Assembly (NCBI GenBank): GCA_035536935.1
Contig: DATLNC010000065.1
Span: forward strand, 1 to 64,000
Direction: 5' to 3'
Length of the DNA: 64,000 nt
Source of the DNA: DATMER01 sp035536935
GTDB lineage: Bacteria > Acidobacteriota > Thermoanaerobaculia > Multivoradales > UBA5704
Shown here: positions 43,901 through 52,476 of the stretch, piece after piece
Numbering within the stretch: position 1 is the stretch's first letter
How the letters are laid out: every line of letters begins with the position of its first letter
The notes under the pieces: generated by a model
The model's input: the letters and a program-made list of their open reading frames with translations, nothing else
Told to the model about the DNA's origin: nothing
Database searches by the model: none
Translations under genes and position numbers: made by a program

Positions 43901-44205
43901 ACGTCGGGATTGGGCTGGAAGACCGCGACCGCGCCGATCGAGGCGGCCGGCTGGTCGTCGAAGATCGGATTCCAGGTGAGCCCGCCGTTGGTCGATTTCC
44001 AGACGCCGCCCGAGGCCGTGCCGACGTAGACGATGTCCGGGTTGGACTCGACCACGGCGACATCGGCCACCCGGCCGCTCATGGCAGCAGGGCCGATCGA
44101 CCGCGCGGAGAGCCCGGCGAGCAGGTCGGGATCGATCTGGGCGGAAGCGGGGAGGGCTGGGGAAAGGAGGAGGGCGAGGGCGAGGAGGATCGGAGAGCGA
44201 CTCAT
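40921..44205 (-). CDS. Giant secreted BNR/Asp-box (VPS10-like) beta-propeller protein, paralogue 1
   Basis: 1094 residues with a signal peptide (ILLALALLLSPALPASAQ). Residues about 25-760 are a double propeller rich in Asp-box turns (SxDxGxTW: KSTNGGLTW, RSDDGGRTW, KTTDGGRTW, VTRDGGKTW). A Lys/Glu/Pro-rich linker follows (about 800-860), then a FlgD/Ig-like domain (PAKMGLNRTAWDLGRDAW) and a helical tail. Homologues are often labelled sialidase-like or sortilin-like; no glycosidase active site is evident. Its last 330 bp are copied at 33408-33737. Confidence 0.85.
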   Translation of the reverse strand: MSRSPILLALALLLSPALPASAQIDPDLLAGLSARSIGPAAMSGRVADVAVVESNPDIVYVGTASGGVWKSTNGGLTWNPIFDDQPAASIGAVAVFQPNPDVVWVGSGEGNPRNSVSAGNGIYRSDDGGRTWKHLGLEKTERIHRVILHPADPDVAYVAALGKLWGENPERGVFKTTDGGRTWKRVLYVDERTGVGELVMDPANPNKLFAAMWDHRRQPWTFRSGGPGSGLYVTYDGGESWKRLTEEDGLPKGELGRMGLAISPSNPSIVYALVEAQKSALLRSDDGGRTWKAVNEDQRTASRPFYYADIRVDPAWPNRIYNLAARLSVSNDGGKTFNNLPGARAIHGDYHELWINPNDPEHLIAGEDGGLGISHDHGETFQFVANLPIAQYYHINVDMDVPYHVYGGLQDNGSWRGPSSVWEEGGGIRNHQWDRIGGGDGFDVVPDPEDSMRGYSLSQGGFLGRWNLRTGELRGIKPPEVDPERNRLRFNWNTGLAQDPFEPGTIYLGSQYVHKSTDRGESWTVISPDLTSNKPEWQTRNTGGITPDVTGAENYTTIIAISPSPVQKGVIWVGTDDGRVHVTRDGGKTWDSVEKSLKGVPANTWVPHIRASKFDAASAFVVLDNHRRDDWKPYAFRTDDWGKTWKSLATKDVEGYALSIEQDPVDRDLLFLGTESGLYVSNDAGRSWMKWHHGLPQTVSAMDLVIHPRDHDLVVATHGRALYIVDDIAPLRELTAETMREPLHLYASSPGRLYRMGAGSGNPRSGAGEYRAESRPFGVLLTYSLNAPGLPHPIEEKERERKEKERAEARKAAAQPSDEEAEAGKPPQETKPEPEEKPKEPKVKIEIANAAGKIVRTLEAPAKMGLNRTAWDLGRDAWRRPPTDNRGNPLEEESGPEVPPGTYGVTVRYGDHEAKGTVQVVAAPTIDNTEADWKTREDALVRIQKIQESTVDAIDRIAATRKDVEVVLQKLQPKDKKAEPSKDDPNKALKDAARDLQKKLTEMEKRLWVSPDVKGIIDDRSLMAEVDAAGGPVFSTFEPPSATAQTYLEQTEAVARKTFADFNRLFAEDVAAFRRKVAEAKIELLREEEAISIE

Positions 44206-44245
44206 TGGCTATGGATAGCGCAGGTTCGAGGAGCAGGTCAACCGG

Positions 44246-44310
44246 AGCCCTCACCCCCCGGCCCCCTCTCCCGCTCCACCCAAGCACTCCCGCCCCGGGA
44301 GAGGGGGAGA
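44246..44310. repeat. Dispersed palindromic repeat, copy b
   Basis: CCCTCTCCC and GGGAGAGGG arms around a 24-bp loop region, in the divergent gap between the BNR and S10 genes. Same arm sequence as copies a, c and d. Confidence 0.6.
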
Positions 44311-44347
44311 CTTACGAGGAAAGGAGGAAAGAGGGAAGGGAGAATGG

Positions 44348-44404
44348 CTCCCTCTTCCCTGCGCAGGCGGGGGAGAGGGCCGGGGAGAGAGGGGATGGGA
44401 TCAA
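44348..44404. repeat. Dispersed palindromic repeat, copy c
   Basis: CTCCCTCTTCCCT ... GGGGGAGAGGG ... GGGGATGGGATCAA; same right end as copies a and d. Lies about 40 bp before the S10 start. Confidence 0.65.
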
Positions 44405-44442
44405 TTGGGTCCGGTAGAATCGCCGCCCAGGAGGAAACCCGA

Positions 44443-45975
44443 ATGCGGAACCGCCGTACCCTGCTACTTCTCCTTCTTCTTGCCCTCTGGGCGCCGATGG
44501 CAACAGCCCAGCCTCCGGCCGAGAACAAGCCGGCCGAGGAGAAAGAGAAGGACAAGGACAAGAAACCGCCGGAGGAGAAGATCTCCACGACCCGGCACAC
44601 GATCACCCTCGACGGTCAGAAGATCGCCTACACCGCGACCGCCGGCAACCTGGTCCTCAAGGATGACGAGGGCAAGCCCAAGGCCTCGGTCTTTTTCGTC
44701 GCCTACACGCGGGACGGGGTCAAGGACCCGGCGGAGCGCCCGGTGACGTTCAGCTTCAATGGCGGTCCCGGCGCGGCTTCGCTCTGGGTCCATCTCGGCG
44801 CGTTCGGCCCCAAGCGGGTCGAGCGCACGGACGAGGGCATGGGGCTGCCGCCTCCCGGACGATTGATCGACAACGAGTATTCGATCCTGGACCTGACCGA
44901 CCTGGTGTTCATCGATCCGGTCAGCACCGGGTTCAGCCGTCCGGCTCCGGGCGAGGACCCGAAGCAGTTCCATGGCGTGCGGCAGGATATCGAGTGGGTG
45001 GCCGAATTCGTCCGCCTGTGGGTGACCCGGAATGAGCGTTGGGCCTCGCCCAAGCTCGTGGCCGGCGAGAGCTACGGCACGACCCGCGCCGCCGGGCTTG
45101 CCGAGCACCTCAACGACCGCTACGGCATGATGCTCAACGGGGTGGTCCTGATCTCCTCGGTGCTCAACTGGCAGAACCAGGAGTTCAACGTGGGCAACGA
45201 CATGGCCTACATCCTCATCCTGCCCACCTACGCGGCCGCGGCCTGGTACCACAAGAAGCTGCCGCCGGAGCTTTCGGGCGACCTGCGGAAGACGCTCGAC
45301 GAGGTCGAGGCGTTCGCGCTCGGCGACTACGCCTCGGCACTGATGCAGGGGGACCGGCTGCCCGCGGAGCGCCGGCGGGAGATCGCTGCCCGGCTCGCCC
45401 GCTACACCGGGCTTTCGCAGGACTATGTCGAGCGCACGAACCTGCGCGTCGAGATCTTCCGCTTCACCAAGGAGCTGCTCCGCGGCCAGGGGAAGACGAT
45501 CGGCCGCCTGGACAGCCGCTTCACCGGCTCGGATCTGGACACCGCCGGCGAATATCCGGAGTTCGATCCCAGCTCGGCCTCTCTGGACGGCCCCTACGCC
45601 GCGGCGATCAACGACTACCTGCGGCGCGAGCTCGGGGTCAAGGAGGACCTGATCTACGAGCGGCTGAGCCGCAAGGTCTGGCCCTGGAGCTGGGAGGGTT
45701 TCGAGAACCGCTACGTCAATCTGGCCGAGCCATTACGGCAGGCCATGACACGCAATCCGGACCTGAAGGTGCTCTTCACCTGCGGCTATTACGATCTCGC
45801 GACGCCGTACTTCGACTCCGTGTTCACGGCCGATCACCTGGGATTGCCGGAGTCGCTGCGGGGCAACGTCCGGATCGCCTACTTCGAGGCCGGCCACATG
45901 ATGTACATCCGCGAGGCGGATCACGCCAAGCTCAAGAAGGATATCGCGGCGTTTCTGAAAGAGGCGGTGAGGTAG
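44443..45975 (+). CDS. Secreted S10-family serine carboxypeptidase
   Basis: 510 residues from ATG 44443 with an AGGAGG site. Signal peptide (TLLLLLLLALWAPMATAQ), Lys/Glu-rich spacer, then S10 fold: FSFNGGPGAASLWVHLGAFG oxyanion region, catalytic Ser in AGESYGTTRAAG, Asp in CGYYDLATPY and His in FEAGHMMYI. Removes C-terminal residues from peptides in the periplasm or outside. A frame opening at 41470 runs antisense to the BNR gene and is not used. Confidence 0.93.
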   Translation: MRNRRTLLLLLLLALWAPMATAQPPAENKPAEEKEKDKDKKPPEEKISTTRHTITLDGQKIAYTATAGNLVLKDDEGKPKASVFFVAYTRDGVKDPAERPVTFSFNGGPGAASLWVHLGAFGPKRVERTDEGMGLPPPGRLIDNEYSILDLTDLVFIDPVSTGFSRPAPGEDPKQFHGVRQDIEWVAEFVRLWVTRNERWASPKLVAGESYGTTRAAGLAEHLNDRYGMMLNGVVLISSVLNWQNQEFNVGNDMAYILILPTYAAAAWYHKKLPPELSGDLRKTLDEVEAFALGDYASALMQGDRLPAERRREIAARLARYTGLSQDYVERTNLRVEIFRFTKELLRGQGKTIGRLDSRFTGSDLDTAGEYPEFDPSSASLDGPYAAAINDYLRRELGVKEDLIYERLSRKVWPWSWEGFENRYVNLAEPLRQAMTRNPDLKVLFTCGYYDLATPYFDSVFTADHLGLPESLRGNVRIAYFEAGHMMYIREADHAKLKKDIAAFLKEAVR

Positions 45976-45986
45976 GAGATCTCCGG

Positions 45987-46044
45987 CTCCCTCTCCCTCA
46001 CGCAGGTGAGGGAGAGGGTTGGGGAGAGGGAGGATGGGATCAAC
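45987..46044. repeat. Dispersed palindromic repeat, copy d
   Basis: CTCCCTCTCCCT ... GGGAGAGGG ... GGGGAGAGGGAGGATGGGAT, followed by a second GGATGGGATCAAC at 46036. Sits between the convergent S10 and flavoprotein genes, where it could also act as terminator. Confidence 0.65.
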
Positions 46045-46057
46045 CGGATGGGATCAA

Positions 46058-47551
46058 CTACCGGGCCCGGGTCTGGAACGTGACGGTCGTGTGCTTGGGC
46101 TCCATCGCCGGCGCGGCCTTCTTCTGGCGGCCGAGGAACGGGACGAAGCGCCGCCAGTCGGGGGTGAGCGCCCGGCCCAGGATCCTCATCGAGATCGACG
46201 GGTGGAACAGCGCCTCCGGCCCGTCGAGCATGTGGTTGACCCGCTGGAAGCGCTTGTAGACTTCCGCGCTCGTCGGGATCAGCCGCAGGACCTGGTCGAC
46301 GTACCACTGCATGAAGTGCACGGACGCCGTGATCTCGCCGCCCTGGGTGGCGGGCCAGCGCAGGTCGGCGCCCGAGCACATGGCGAAAGGCGCGGCGACC
46401 AGCTTCGCGACCTGCTTCTGGAATGCCAGGCTGTCTCCCGGGACGCCGCCGTTCTCCTGCAGCCACCGGCGCAGGTCCAGGGCGGAGAGGCAGGCCAGCG
46501 TCATGCCCTGGCCGTAGATCGGGTTGGCGGCGCAGGCCGAGTCGCCCATCGCGACGAAGCCCTGCGGCATGGCCGCCAGCTTCTCGAAGTGGCGCAGCCG
46601 GTTGGCCGTGCGGCGGAAGCCGCGGATGCCGGTCAGCGGACGGGCGTTCTTGATCGCGTCGTAGATCGCCGGGGTGGAGAGGCTCTTGGCGAACTGCAGG
46701 AAGCCCTCCTCGTCCGTCGGCGGGTAGTCCCGCATCACGCCGGCCACGGTCACCAGCCAGCGTCCGCCTTCGACGGGTTGGATCACTCCGGCCCGCGGCT
46801 GATACGGCGGACGGGGGAGGCAGAGCGTCAGCTTCCAGTCCGCCTGCCAGTTGACCGGCGGCTCGTAGATGCGCGTGGCATAGCCCCAGAAAGCGTCGAC
46901 CACCGTCTCCTCGGGAGCCTGGTAGCCGAGCTCGGTCAGCCACTGCGGCGCTTCCGAGGGCCGCCCGCTGGTGTCCACGACCAGGTCGGCGTGCAGCACG
47001 GTCTCCGGCGCGTCAGCGTCCTCGTCCGCCCGGTTGCGCGGCCGGATCCGCACGCCGGTTACACGGCTGTTGTCGTTATCGGCAACCAGGCCGCAGATCT
47101 CGTGACCTTCCAGGATCGAGATCCTGGGGTCATCCAGCAGATGCTTGCGGATCGTCGACTCGAGCAGCGGCCGGGTGAAGGTCAGGAACTCGAGGCCCAT
47201 CTCGTCGCGCGGCGCCATACCGTAGGGATAGAGGTACTGCACGTCCTTCCCCTGGTCCGCCACGCAGCAGCCGGCTGCCAGGAGGTCCGACTTCACCCCG
47301 GGGAAGAGGTCCTCGACGATCATCAGGCCGCGCTTCAGAAGGAAGTGGAGATGGCGGGCGTGCGGCACGCCGGGGCGGTTCTCCGGGCCGACGGGCAGAT
47401 AGTCCCGCTCGACGAGCACGACCTCGTCGAAGTGGTCGGTCAGAACCCGGGCGGCCACCATGCCGCCGATGCTTCCGCCGATGACGAGGGCCTGACGGCG
47501 GCCTCCTGCCGACTGCTCCTTCCGCTCCTGCAACTCCGTGCTCGACAGCAT
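46058..47551 (-). CDS. FAD-dependent monooxygenase-like flavoprotein
   Basis: 497 residues from ATG 47551, GAGAGGA site upstream. FAD site ALVIGGSIGGMVAARVLTDH at the N-terminus and GFVAMGDSACAANPIYGQGM late, the layout of group A hydroxylases/geranylgeranyl reductase-like enzymes. No covalent-FAD or signal motif. Substrate unknown. The frame open to 48499 overlaps the MBL gene antisense and is rejected. Confidence 0.85.
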   Translation of the reverse strand: MLSSTELQERKEQSAGGRRQALVIGGSIGGMVAARVLTDHFDEVVLVERDYLPVGPENRPGVPHARHLHFLLKRGLMIVEDLFPGVKSDLLAAGCCVADQGKDVQYLYPYGMAPRDEMGLEFLTFTRPLLESTIRKHLLDDPRISILEGHEICGLVADNDNSRVTGVRIRPRNRADEDADAPETVLHADLVVDTSGRPSEAPQWLTELGYQAPEETVVDAFWGYATRIYEPPVNWQADWKLTLCLPRPPYQPRAGVIQPVEGGRWLVTVAGVMRDYPPTDEEGFLQFAKSLSTPAIYDAIKNARPLTGIRGFRRTANRLRHFEKLAAMPQGFVAMGDSACAANPIYGQGMTLACLSALDLRRWLQENGGVPGDSLAFQKQVAKLVAAPFAMCSGADLRWPATQGGEITASVHFMQWYVDQVLRLIPTSAEVYKRFQRVNHMLDGPEALFHPSISMRILGRALTPDWRRFVPFLGRQKKAAPAMEPKHTTVTFQTRAR

Positions 47552-47698
47552 GGGGTCCTCTCTTTCGGTTCGCGCTTGGAGATCGGCCACTAAATACTTG
47601 TAGGCCGATATGTGCACAAAAGGTGCCACTGGGCTCTCCTCAGATTCTTCGTATGCCTGGTATAACGATTCCGAGGTATCCTTCCCCTCAGTGGTGTT

Positions 47699-48484
47699 AT
47701 GCGTCTGACAATTCTTGGCAGCTCCGGGGGCTATTCCGGCCCGAACAACCCGACCAGCGGATTCCTTCTGGAGGCCGGCGGGGCGCGGCTTTGGATCGAT
47801 GCCGGCCACGGCACGTTCAGCGCTCTGCAGCGGGTCGCGGACTACACCCGGATCGACGCGGTCCTGGTGAGCCACGTCCATGCGGACCACTGCGTCGACC
47901 TCTACGCGCTCAACATCGCCCTGCGTTTTCACGAGCAGGGTGTCCTCAAAAAGCCTCTCTACTGTCCTCGGGAGGTGTGGGAGAGGGTCCCCCTGCTGCT
48001 GGGCGATTCGGCCGAGGCACAGGAGGGTTTTCACAAGACCTTCGATTTCCATCCGGTTGCGGCTGGAGAATCCGTCCCTATCGCCGGACAATCGGCCGGT
48101 GTTCGGGCGAGCTTCCTGCGCACCGACCATCCCAACTATTGCCTTGCCATGCGCCTGGAGACGGACGAGGGCATCCTCACCTACTCCGCCGACACCGGCC
48201 CGGGCGCCGATCTCGCCGGCTTCGCCCGGGGCAGCGACCTGCTGCTCTGCGAGGCCACCTACCAGGAGGGACGGGTCGGCGCGCCGGTCCACCTGACCGC
48301 CCGGCAGGCGGCCGAGACCGCCCTCCGCGCCGGCGTCCGGGACCTGGTCCTGACCCACGTCTGGCCGGCGTTGGACCCCCAGCGCTCCGTCGAGGAGGCC
48401 CGAGGTGCCGCTGCAGACGTCCACGTGGAGTGGGCTGCGCCGGGGAGCGTCTTCGACGTGCGCCCCATTCGAGGGACAGGCTGA
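47699..48484 (+). CDS. Metallo-beta-lactamase-fold hydrolase (RNase Z-like)
   Basis: 261 residues. HxHxDH at 59-64 (SHVHADHCVDLYAL), DTGPGADLAGFARGSDLLL with the bridging Asp, CEAT and LTHVWP with the last His. RNase Z/phosphorylcholine-like small MBL branch; substrate unknown. Upstream 147 bp to the divergent flavoprotein gene hold the promoters. Confidence 0.9.
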   Translation: MRLTILGSSGGYSGPNNPTSGFLLEAGGARLWIDAGHGTFSALQRVADYTRIDAVLVSHVHADHCVDLYALNIALRFHEQGVLKKPLYCPREVWERVPLLLGDSAEAQEGFHKTFDFHPVAAGESVPIAGQSAGVRASFLRTDHPNYCLAMRLETDEGILTYSADTGPGADLAGFARGSDLLLCEATYQEGRVGAPVHLTARQAAETALRAGVRDLVLTHVWPALDPQRSVEEARGAAADVHVEWAAPGSVFDVRPIRGTG

Positions 48485-48751
48485 GGGGGTTCTGGTCATG
48501 GGCGGTATATCCAGTAGTGGCGGGTAGCCTCGAAGTCTTTCTCCATCGACTGCCGAAAAGTGTCCTGAGCACTGGTCAAAGTCTGTCAGCCGACCGTCAG
48601 GGGAGCGTCAGGGGCACAATCATGTCTACGCAGGCCACGGAGGTTTGGTTGAGCCGTCTCCGTTTTGCAACCTCGGGCCGTTCCCTCCGTACAAATTTTC
48701 CAAGACCTCGGCCCTCCGAGGGCCATACCCCTTCGCTTTTTTGGAGGCTTC
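48485..48751. other. 267-bp leader of the S41 gene
   Basis: No ORF. A compact palindrome GGCCCTCCGAGGGCC at about 48713-48727 is followed nine bases later by a six-T run and then the TGGAGG ribosome site of the S41 gene. This could be an attenuator or the terminator of the MBL gene. Confidence 0.4.
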
Positions 48752-51700
48752 ATGTCCAATCGTTTGATCTCTTCCTGCGTGGCCGCAGTCTTCTTCCTCG
48801 GAGCCCTCGGGCTTGGGGCTGGAACGGCCTCGGCCCAGACCAAGCTCCTCCGGTTCCCGGACATCCATGGTGACAAGGTGGTGTTCACCTACGCGGGCGA
48901 CCTCTGGACCGCCGCGGCTTCCGGAGGGGCCGCCACCCGTCTCACCGCCCATCCCGGCCTGGAGCAGTTCGCCAAGTTCTCGCCCGACGGCAAATGGATC
49001 GCCTTCATGGGCCAGTACGACGGCGACGAGCAGGTCTACGTGGTGCCGTCGACCGGAGGCGTGCCCAAGCAGCTCACCTGGTATCCAGCCCGCGGCCCGC
49101 TGACTCCGCGCTGGGGCTACGACAACCAGGTCATGGGCTGGACCCGGGACGGCAAGGCCGTGCTCTTCCGCTCCATGCGCGACGGCTGGGACTTCGCGGA
49201 CACCCGGCTCTACACCGTGCCTCTGGACGGCTCCCTCGGCGAGCCGCTGATCATGCCCATCTCGGGCGCGGGCGACTTCTCGCCGGACGGCAAGAGGGTC
49301 GTCTACACCCCGATCGCCCGCGACTTCCGCACCTGGAAGAGATATCAGGGCGGCTGGGCCCAGGATCTCTATATCTTCGACCTGGCGACCTACGAGTCCA
49401 AGAACATCACCTCGAACCCGCGCACCGACCGCGATCCCATGTGGATCGGCGACAAGATCTTCTTCAATTCCGATCGCACCGGCACCCTGAACCTCTACGC
49501 CTACGACGTGGCGGGCGGCCAGGTCGAGCCGGTCACCCAGAGCAAGCAGTGGGATGTGCGCTGGCCGAGCTCGGACGGCGCCGGGCGGATCGTCTACGAG
49601 ATGGACGGCGAGCTGCACGTGCTCGACGCGCGCACCCGCCAGGACAGCCAGATCGCGATCCAGGTGCCCTACGAAGGTCTGTACGACCGGCCCTCCCAGG
49701 TGTCCGCGTCGGGCAACGTCGAGGACTGGGCGCTCTCGCCCAAGGGGGAGCGGGCCGTGTTCGTGGCGCGGGGCGACATCTTCACCGCTCCGATCGAGAA
49801 GGGCCCCACCCGCAACCTGACTCGCTCCTCCAACGCGCACGACAAGTGGGCGCGCTGGTCGCCGGACGGCCGCAAGATCGCCTTCATCTCCGACAAGAGC
49901 GGCGAGGAGGAGGTCTGGCTGGTCAATCAGGACGGCTCAGGCAAGCCCGAGCAGCTCACCCAGGGAGGCAAGGCCATGCGCTACGCCCCCGAATGGGCGC
50001 CGGACGGCAAGCGCCTGGCCTTCAGCGACAAGGATGGAAAGCTTTATGTCCTGACGGTCGCCGACCGCAAGCTGACCGAGATCGCGGACAACGTCTATGG
50101 CGGGATTCGCGACTACTCCTGGTCCCCCTGCGGCGGGCATCTCGCGTACAGCACGACCGAGGCGAGCCAGTTCCGCTCGATCTGGATCTGGAGCGTCGAG
50201 GACGGGAAAACGCGGCGGGTGACCTCCGACATGTTCCACGAGGCCGGCCCGGTCTGGGAGCGCAACGGCGATTACCTCTACTACATGGCGGCGCGCGAGT
50301 ACGCCCCCCAGCTCGACGGCTTCGAGCTCAACTTCGCCAACGACCGCAACACGGGCGTCTATGCCCTCGCGCTGCGCAAGGACGTGAAGAATCCGCTGCC
50401 GATCGAGAGCGACGAGGTGACCGTCGGCGAGGAGGAGAAGAAGGACGAGAAGGCAGAGGATAAGAAGGACGAAAAGAAAGGCGAGAAAAAGAAGGGCTAC
50501 ACCAAGATCGACTTCGACGGGCTGGAAGGACGGGTGGTGCGCATCCCGGTGCCGTTCGAGAACTACGACGGGCTGTCGGTGACCAAGGACGGCAACCTGA
50601 TGTACGTGAAGATCCCGACCTTCTTCCTCGGGCGCGACGGCGGCGGCGAGCCCAGCCTGCGCGTGTACTCCTTGAAGGACCGCAAGGAATCAACGCTGGC
50701 CGAAGGGGTCGGCGGCTTCACGATGTCGCCGGACGGCTCCAAGGTGCTGGTCCAGCAGCAGGGCAATTACAACCTTTATGACGCGACTCCGACGGGCAAG
50801 GATTCCCAGAAGACCCTCTCCACCGGCGGGCTGGTGGTGAACCGGGTGCCGCGCGAGGAGTGGGCCGAAATTTTCGACGAGGTCTGGCGCCGCTACCGCG
50901 ACTTCTTCTACGTCGAGAACATGCACGGCTACGACTGGGCGGCTCTGCGCGATCAGTACCGGCCCCTCGTGGCCCATGTCGGCCATCGCTCGGACCTCAA
51001 CTACGTGATCGGCGAGATGATCGCCGAGCTCAACATTTCACACGCCTACGTGGCCGGTGGCGACTACCAGCTTCCAGATCGCCCCAAGGTGGCGCTGCCC
51101 GGGGCGCGCTTCGCGCTCGACGACAAGGCGGGACGCTACAAGATCGCGAAGATCTTCCACGGGCAGAACGACGAGGATATCTACCGTTCGCCGCTGACCG
51201 AGGTCGGGGTCGATGTAAAGGAAGGGGAGTACGTGCTGGCCATCGACGGCGAGGAGCTGGTGGCCAACGACAACCCCTACCGGCTGCTGCGCCACAAGGC
51301 GGACCGGCCGGTGCGGATGACGGTCAACAGCAAGCCTGCGTTCGACGGCGCGCGGGAGATCACCTTCCGGCCGCTCGATACCGAGACCCGCCTGGTCTAC
51401 ATGGAGTGGGTAAACAAAAGCCGGGAGCTGGTCGACAAGCTTTCGAACGGCCGCGTCGGCTACCTCCACATTCCGGACATGGGCGAGGACGGCGCGCGGG
51501 AATTCATCAAGTGGTTCTATCCCCAGGTCCGCAAGGAGGGGTTGATCGTCGACGTGCGGGACAACGGCGGCGGTTTCATGTCGCAGACGATGATCGAGCG
51601 GCTGCGGCGCGAGCTCCTGGCGGTCGACTTCGGCCGTCTGAGCGAGGAGCCGCAGACGTATCCGGGCGTGGTCTTCTACGGCCACATGGCCTGCCTGATC

Positions 51701-52084
51701 AACGAGGGCTCGTCGTCGGACGGCGACATCTTCCCGGCGATGTTCAAGCAGGCGGGCATGGGCCCGCTGATCGGCAAGCGGACGTGGGGCGGCGTGGTGG
51801 GCATCTCGGGCCGCGGTCCGCTGATCGACGGCGGCCAGATCTTCGTGCCGGAGGCGGGCAGCGCCTCGATCGAAGGCGAATGGATCATCGAGGGCCACGG
51901 CGTCGATCCCGATATCGTCGTCGAGAACGATCCCAAGTCGGTGCTCGCCGGCCGTGATCCGCAGCTCGAGCGCGGCGTGGCCGAGGTGCTGAAGAAGATG
52001 GAAGCCGAGCCCCGCAAGCTGCCCAAGAAGCCCGCCGGGCCGATCAAGACCCAGGCGGGGATCGAGGCGGCGACGAGGAAGTAG
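48752..52084 (+). CDS. Secreted tricorn-type S41 peptidase
   Basis: 1110 residues from ATG 48752. Signal peptide (LISSCVAAVFFLGALGLGAG, cleaved near ASAQ). WD40-like propeller repeats to about 550 (FSPDGKWIAFMG, WSPDGRKIAFISDKSGEEEV), a Lys/Glu linker, a second propeller part, a helical C1 domain, a PDZ (about 790-870) and the S41 core with the nucleophile region EGSSSDGDIFP near 985. Degrades peptides; probably works with the nearby S10 and M20 enzymes. Confidence 0.93.
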   Translation: MSNRLISSCVAAVFFLGALGLGAGTASAQTKLLRFPDIHGDKVVFTYAGDLWTAAASGGAATRLTAHPGLEQFAKFSPDGKWIAFMGQYDGDEQVYVVPSTGGVPKQLTWYPARGPLTPRWGYDNQVMGWTRDGKAVLFRSMRDGWDFADTRLYTVPLDGSLGEPLIMPISGAGDFSPDGKRVVYTPIARDFRTWKRYQGGWAQDLYIFDLATYESKNITSNPRTDRDPMWIGDKIFFNSDRTGTLNLYAYDVAGGQVEPVTQSKQWDVRWPSSDGAGRIVYEMDGELHVLDARTRQDSQIAIQVPYEGLYDRPSQVSASGNVEDWALSPKGERAVFVARGDIFTAPIEKGPTRNLTRSSNAHDKWARWSPDGRKIAFISDKSGEEEVWLVNQDGSGKPEQLTQGGKAMRYAPEWAPDGKRLAFSDKDGKLYVLTVADRKLTEIADNVYGGIRDYSWSPCGGHLAYSTTEASQFRSIWIWSVEDGKTRRVTSDMFHEAGPVWERNGDYLYYMAAREYAPQLDGFELNFANDRNTGVYALALRKDVKNPLPIESDEVTVGEEEKKDEKAEDKKDEKKGEKKKGYTKIDFDGLEGRVVRIPVPFENYDGLSVTKDGNLMYVKIPTFFLGRDGGGEPSLRVYSLKDRKESTLAEGVGGFTMSPDGSKVLVQQQGNYNLYDATPTGKDSQKTLSTGGLVVNRVPREEWAEIFDEVWRRYRDFFYVENMHGYDWAALRDQYRPLVAHVGHRSDLNYVIGEMIAELNISHAYVAGGDYQLPDRPKVALPGARFALDDKAGRYKIAKIFHGQNDEDIYRSPLTEVGVDVKEGEYVLAIDGEELVANDNPYRLLRHKADRPVRMTVNSKPAFDGAREITFRPLDTETRLVYMEWVNKSRELVDKLSNGRVGYLHIPDMGEDGAREFIKWFYPQVRKEGLIVDVRDNGGGFMSQTMIERLRRELLAVDFGRLSEEPQTYPGVVFYGHMACLINEGSSSDGDIFPAMFKQAGMGPLIGKRTWGGVVGISGRGPLIDGGQIFVPEAGSASIEGEWIIEGHGVDPDIVVENDPKSVLAGRDPQLERGVAEVLKKMEAEPRKLPKKPAGPIKTQAGIEAATRK

Positions 52085-52111
52085 GCTGCTGAGAGAGTTG
52101 GGCGGGGTTCC

Positions 52112-52411
52112 CTAGCTCCCCCCGCCCGACTCCTGCATCTCCATCAGCTCGCGGCGCTCCTGCTCGAGCTGGTTCACGGCGTCGATCTTCTCCTGCTCGG
52201 TGCCCTGCATGTTGCGGATCTCCTCTTCGCGCCGCGCGATCGAGGCCGCCTTCTCCTCGATGCGGCGGGTGCGCTCGCCTTCCGAGGAGGAGGAGGACGC
52301 CGCGGTGCCCTCCTCTTCGGTAGCGCTGCCTTCGGTGCTCGAGGGCATCTGACAGCCGAGGGTGGTCGACAGGACGACCAGGGACAGGACCTGCCACAGC
52401 CTCTTTCTCAT
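52112..52411 (-). CDS. Small coiled-coil lipoprotein
   Basis: 99 residues from ATG 52411. Signal with lipobox TLGC (Cys20), a Ser/Glu-rich linker and one long helix (RTRRIEEKAASIARREEEIR and on) likely to form a coiled coil, ending in SGGGS. Convergent with the S41 gene. Function unknown. Confidence 0.7.
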   Translation of the reverse strand: MRKRLWQVLSLVVLSTTLGCQMPSSTEGSATEEEGTAASSSSSEGERTRRIEEKAASIARREEEIRNMQGTEQEKIDAVNQLEQERRELMEMQESGGGS

Positions 52412-52476
52412 CGGGCTCCTCCTCCGGGTTTTCAGAACATTGTATCCTTCGTCCGCACTTTTAAGGAGGAGCCCTG

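Noticed and set aside
40921..44205. BNR proteins as active sialidases.
   Set aside because: Asp-boxes are structural; the arginine triad and Tyr/Glu pair of sialidases are not evident, and the repeats cover the whole length.
41470..44442. A 1501-codon plus-strand frame running through the BNR gene into the S10 peptidase.
   Set aside because: Only the part from ATG 44443 has a signal peptide, ribosome site and family motifs. The rest is the antisense of the BNR gene in GC-rich DNA.
47552..48499. A 5' extension of the flavoprotein frame across the MBL gene.
   Set aside because: Antisense to a gene with an intact HxHxDH motif; the FAD motif begins soon after ATG 47551.
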